Shown here: piece by piece, positions 61,960 to 64,000 of the stretch | Numbering within the stretch: position 1 is the first letter of the stretch | Layout: every line of letters begins with the position of its first letter | NCBI GenBank assembly: GCA_030620095.1 | Contig: JAUTXW010000878.1 | Span: forward strand, 814,501-878,500 | Length of the DNA stretch: 64,000 bases | Source of the DNA: Kuschelorhynchus macadamiae | Taxonomy: Eukaryota; Arthropoda; Insecta; Coleoptera; Curculionidae | Direction of reading: 5' to 3' | Program-made: the position numbers and the translations under genes | The notes under the pieces: generated by a model | Databases searched by the model: none | What the model was told of the DNA's origin: nothing | The model's input: only the letters and a program-made list of their open reading frames with translations

Positions 61960-62542
61960 CATGAAATATCTTTACTAAATTTTGCACTAGCAAGATAATA
62001 TGCAAGACTGCAGCTAGTTTATTCCTAACTAAAGCTAAAATCTTGATACGCCAATGGAGTTATTATTTCTATTATTGCTACATCACCATAAATTACCCAT
62101 TATAAAACATACATTAATATCAGTGCTTAATACAACCACTGGAAAAAGTGACTTAAAATAAGAATAATATAATAGATACTAACAATAAAATGCTGGAGAA
62201 AAGTTGATCTTAAAAAAATAGACATTTATCTACATTTAAATTAACGACGTTACTCCTTCCACGCTAATGTAAACGAATCGTCGATGGTTCACGTTAAATA
62301 AAAAAAACGTCTGAATGATGGCTTTATTGACGAACTAATGCCAAAAGTATAGATTTTGTTTTACAAAATTCGTTGTTTTAATAATATAGACTCAGAATTT
62401 GGTTGGTCCACTTTCTTTACAGCAAACCTAAACAATCCAAAGTTTAAGAAAATAAATAATTCGCATTTTTATTCATTGTTAGTTCTTTTTAAAAAATACC
62501 AAAAAAAAGTTTTTCACCCGTGTCCAGATTCGAACCCACGAC
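61960..62542. other. Host flank, first copy
   Basis: AT-rich non-coding DNA outside the TIR. It does not continue the repeat unit interrupted on the left side. It ends in a decayed tRNA-like tail ('gattcgaaccc'). Confidence 0.6.
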
Positions 62543-62920
62543 CTATACAACAAAATGATGTCTAATTACATCTTTGAAGATTTGTACCAAATAGTAATAT
62601 CTAGTGCGACATACAGGACAATTGTTTACCATTATAGAACAACCATTTTCATCATTCCATCTTAAAATACATTTTAAACAAAAAATGTGGGAACATGTAT
62701 TTGGTCTACATGAATCATAATATTCGATTATTTCAAAACAAATAGCACAAAACACTTTTTTCTCTTCACTCTCAGTTTTATTCAAATTTTTTAAAACAAT
62801 CCCATTATTTTCTTCTCGAACTAATGGTATATTTTCTTCTTGAACTCCTGGTATAATTTCTTCGAGGCTAATTGTCTGAAGCGGAATGGATCGATTTCTT
62901 TCTCCAACTGATTCACTCAT
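62543..62920 (-). pseudogene. RING-finger protein, second copy, C-terminus cut
   Basis: Identical to 61,311-61,703 for the first 125 residues, including the full RING. The last five residues and stop are replaced by flank sequence at the duplication join. It could still encode a working RING protein. Confidence 0.8.
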
Positions 62921-63763
62921 TTTATTTTAATATTATTATTAATAGATTTATTCAAAAGATTTTTTTCTTTTAACAGTCACTCGTACCTTAACATACTAAA
63001 ATGATCTTGATGCACCTATTTATAAGACTTAAGAATGCAAAATCAAATGTGGGAGAACAAAGAGAAAAAATTAAAAAATATGATGCGAATGAGAATAAAA
63101 GGGGAGGAAATTAAGAATGAGGGACATGAGAGAGAGGAAGAGGAGGAGGAGGAGGCGCTCCCCTATTATAACTACTCATGAAATATCTTTACTAAATTTT
63201 GCACTAGCAAGATAATATGCAAGACTGCAGCTAGTTTATTCCTAACTAAAGCTAAAATCTTGATACGCCAATGGAGTTATTATTTCTATTATTGCTACAT
63301 CACCATAAATTACCCATTATAAAACATACATTAATATCAGTGCTTAATACAACCACTGGAAAAAGTGACTTAAAATAAGAATAATATAATAGATACTAAC
63401 AATAAAATGCTGGAGAAAAGTTGATCTTAAAAAAATAGACATTTATCTACATTTAAATTAACGACGTTACTCCTTCCACGCTAATGTAAACGAATCGTCG
63501 ATGGTTCACGTTAAATAAAAAAACGTCTGAATGATGGCTTTATTGACGAACTAATGCCAAAAGTATAGATTTTGTTTTACAAAATTCGTTGTTTTAATAA
63601 TATAGACTCAGAATTTGGTTGGTCCACTTTCTTTACAGCAAACCTAAACAATCCAAAGTTTAAGAAAATAAATAATTCGCATTTTTATTCATTGTTAGTT
63701 CTTTTTAAAAAATACTAAAAAAAAGTTTTTCACCCGTGTCCAGATTCGAACCCACGACCTATA
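62548..63763. repeat. Second copy of the right-end tandem duplication
   Basis: Differs from copy 1 by a G/A change in the TIR, a one-base homopolymer difference and few others. Such high identity means a recent event or an assembly artefact. Confidence 0.95.
62992..63176 (-). repeat. Duplicated right TIR
   Basis: Third TIR copy in the window, within the tandem duplication. Confidence 0.95.
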
Positions 63764-63806
63764 CGACGTGGGCCGAGAATCCTACCACTACACTACAAAG
63801 ATTACG
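63735..63806 (-). other. Decayed tRNA-like sequence at the edge of the duplication
   Basis: On the minus strand a good A-box-like 'TAGTGTAGTGGTAGGATTC' and B-box-like 'GGGTTCGAATC' are spaced as in a tRNA, but the T stem and acceptor do not pair. It is likely a tRNA pseudogene or SINE head. The rest of the window to 64,000 shows nothing that I can support. Confidence 0.35.
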
Positions 63807-64000
63807 AAAGACAATAAATAAATAGTTAGCTGAACGCTAATGACATCACATCTGATTTCACGTGAACCAAAATTTAGAAAGTTCATTCACGTTAGCGGAG
63901 AAGGGATAGAACGTTTAATGCAATCTATATTTAGTTTTCTCTTTTCTGTCAATACTTGAAAATTCAAGTATATACAGAAAAGTCTGAAAATTTACTAGAT

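Larger units (their letters stand above)
61331..62547. repeat. First copy of a 1.2-kb tandem duplication of the right end
   Basis: Includes most of the RING gene, the right TIR and about 590 bases of flanking host DNA. The next 1,216 bases repeat it with only a handful of differences. The join falls at a shared 'tacaa/tac'. Confidence 0.95.

Overview
The window is animal nuclear DNA, most likely from an insect. It is AT-rich and gene-poor, it holds relics of many metazoan transposon families (Penelope, BEL/Pao, gypsy-like, hAT, mariner-like, non-LTR), and it contains (TTAGG)n, the usual insect telomere motif. I recognise no ordinary host protein gene.

Bases 1-19,972 are a graveyard of mobile elements. 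In order these are a gypsy-like pol scrap, a Penelope-like reverse transcriptase relic, a BEL/Pao gag-protease scrap, a dead hAT transposase, a mariner-like element with unusually long (about 780 bp) inverted repeats, a tRNA-Thr-like sequence, a BEL/Pao pol relic, two short inverted-repeat elements, two non-LTR reverse transcriptase relics in opposite orientations, and a 2.8-kb field of direct and inverted copies of a repeat family.

Bases 19,973-61,959 form one 42-kb Polinton/Maverick (adintovirus-like) element bounded by 185-bp terminal inverted repeats. It carries protein-primed DNA polymerase B, a chromodomain integrase, a packaging ATPase, an adenovirus-type cysteine protease carrying phospholipase A2 motifs, a double-jelly-roll-like major capsid protein and a penton-like minor capsid protein. 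Its accessory genes include a membrane-anchored BIR (inhibitor-of-apoptosis) protein, a RING protein, a nucleotidyltransferase-like gene with introns, a dUTPase relic, a trio of paralogous small helical proteins and three copies of an unknown 'DIQ-F' family.

The element is not simple. Its core, 22,123-43,535, is a near-perfect palindrome with two 10.7-kb arms and a 10-base spacer at 32,829-32,838. Each arm holds two diverged but collinear capsid modules. Module A has PLA2-protease, minor capsid, small basic protein, major capsid, and (left end only) a DIQ-F protein. Module B has the same order but its protease is cut by the palindrome axis. The palindrome sits inside the PLA2 part of the module A protease gene: the 5' piece with the calcium loop survives on the minus strand at 43,737-43,915, divergent from the ATPase, while the catalytic HD part lies in the arms. 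My reading is that an ordinary Polinton (A) received a related element (B) plus unrelated DNA, and that this region was then copied as an inverted duplication.

The replication and packaging genes (polymerase, integrase, ATPase, and a DUF8207-like gene) carry frameshifts or stops. Most capsid genes of both modules are open. Some frameshifts lie in short repeats and could be sequencing errors. An intact R1-clade non-LTR retrotransposon (55,161-59,535) sits in a short TTAGG array inside the element. The right end, with its TIR, RING gene and host flank, is tandemly duplicated (61,331-63,763).
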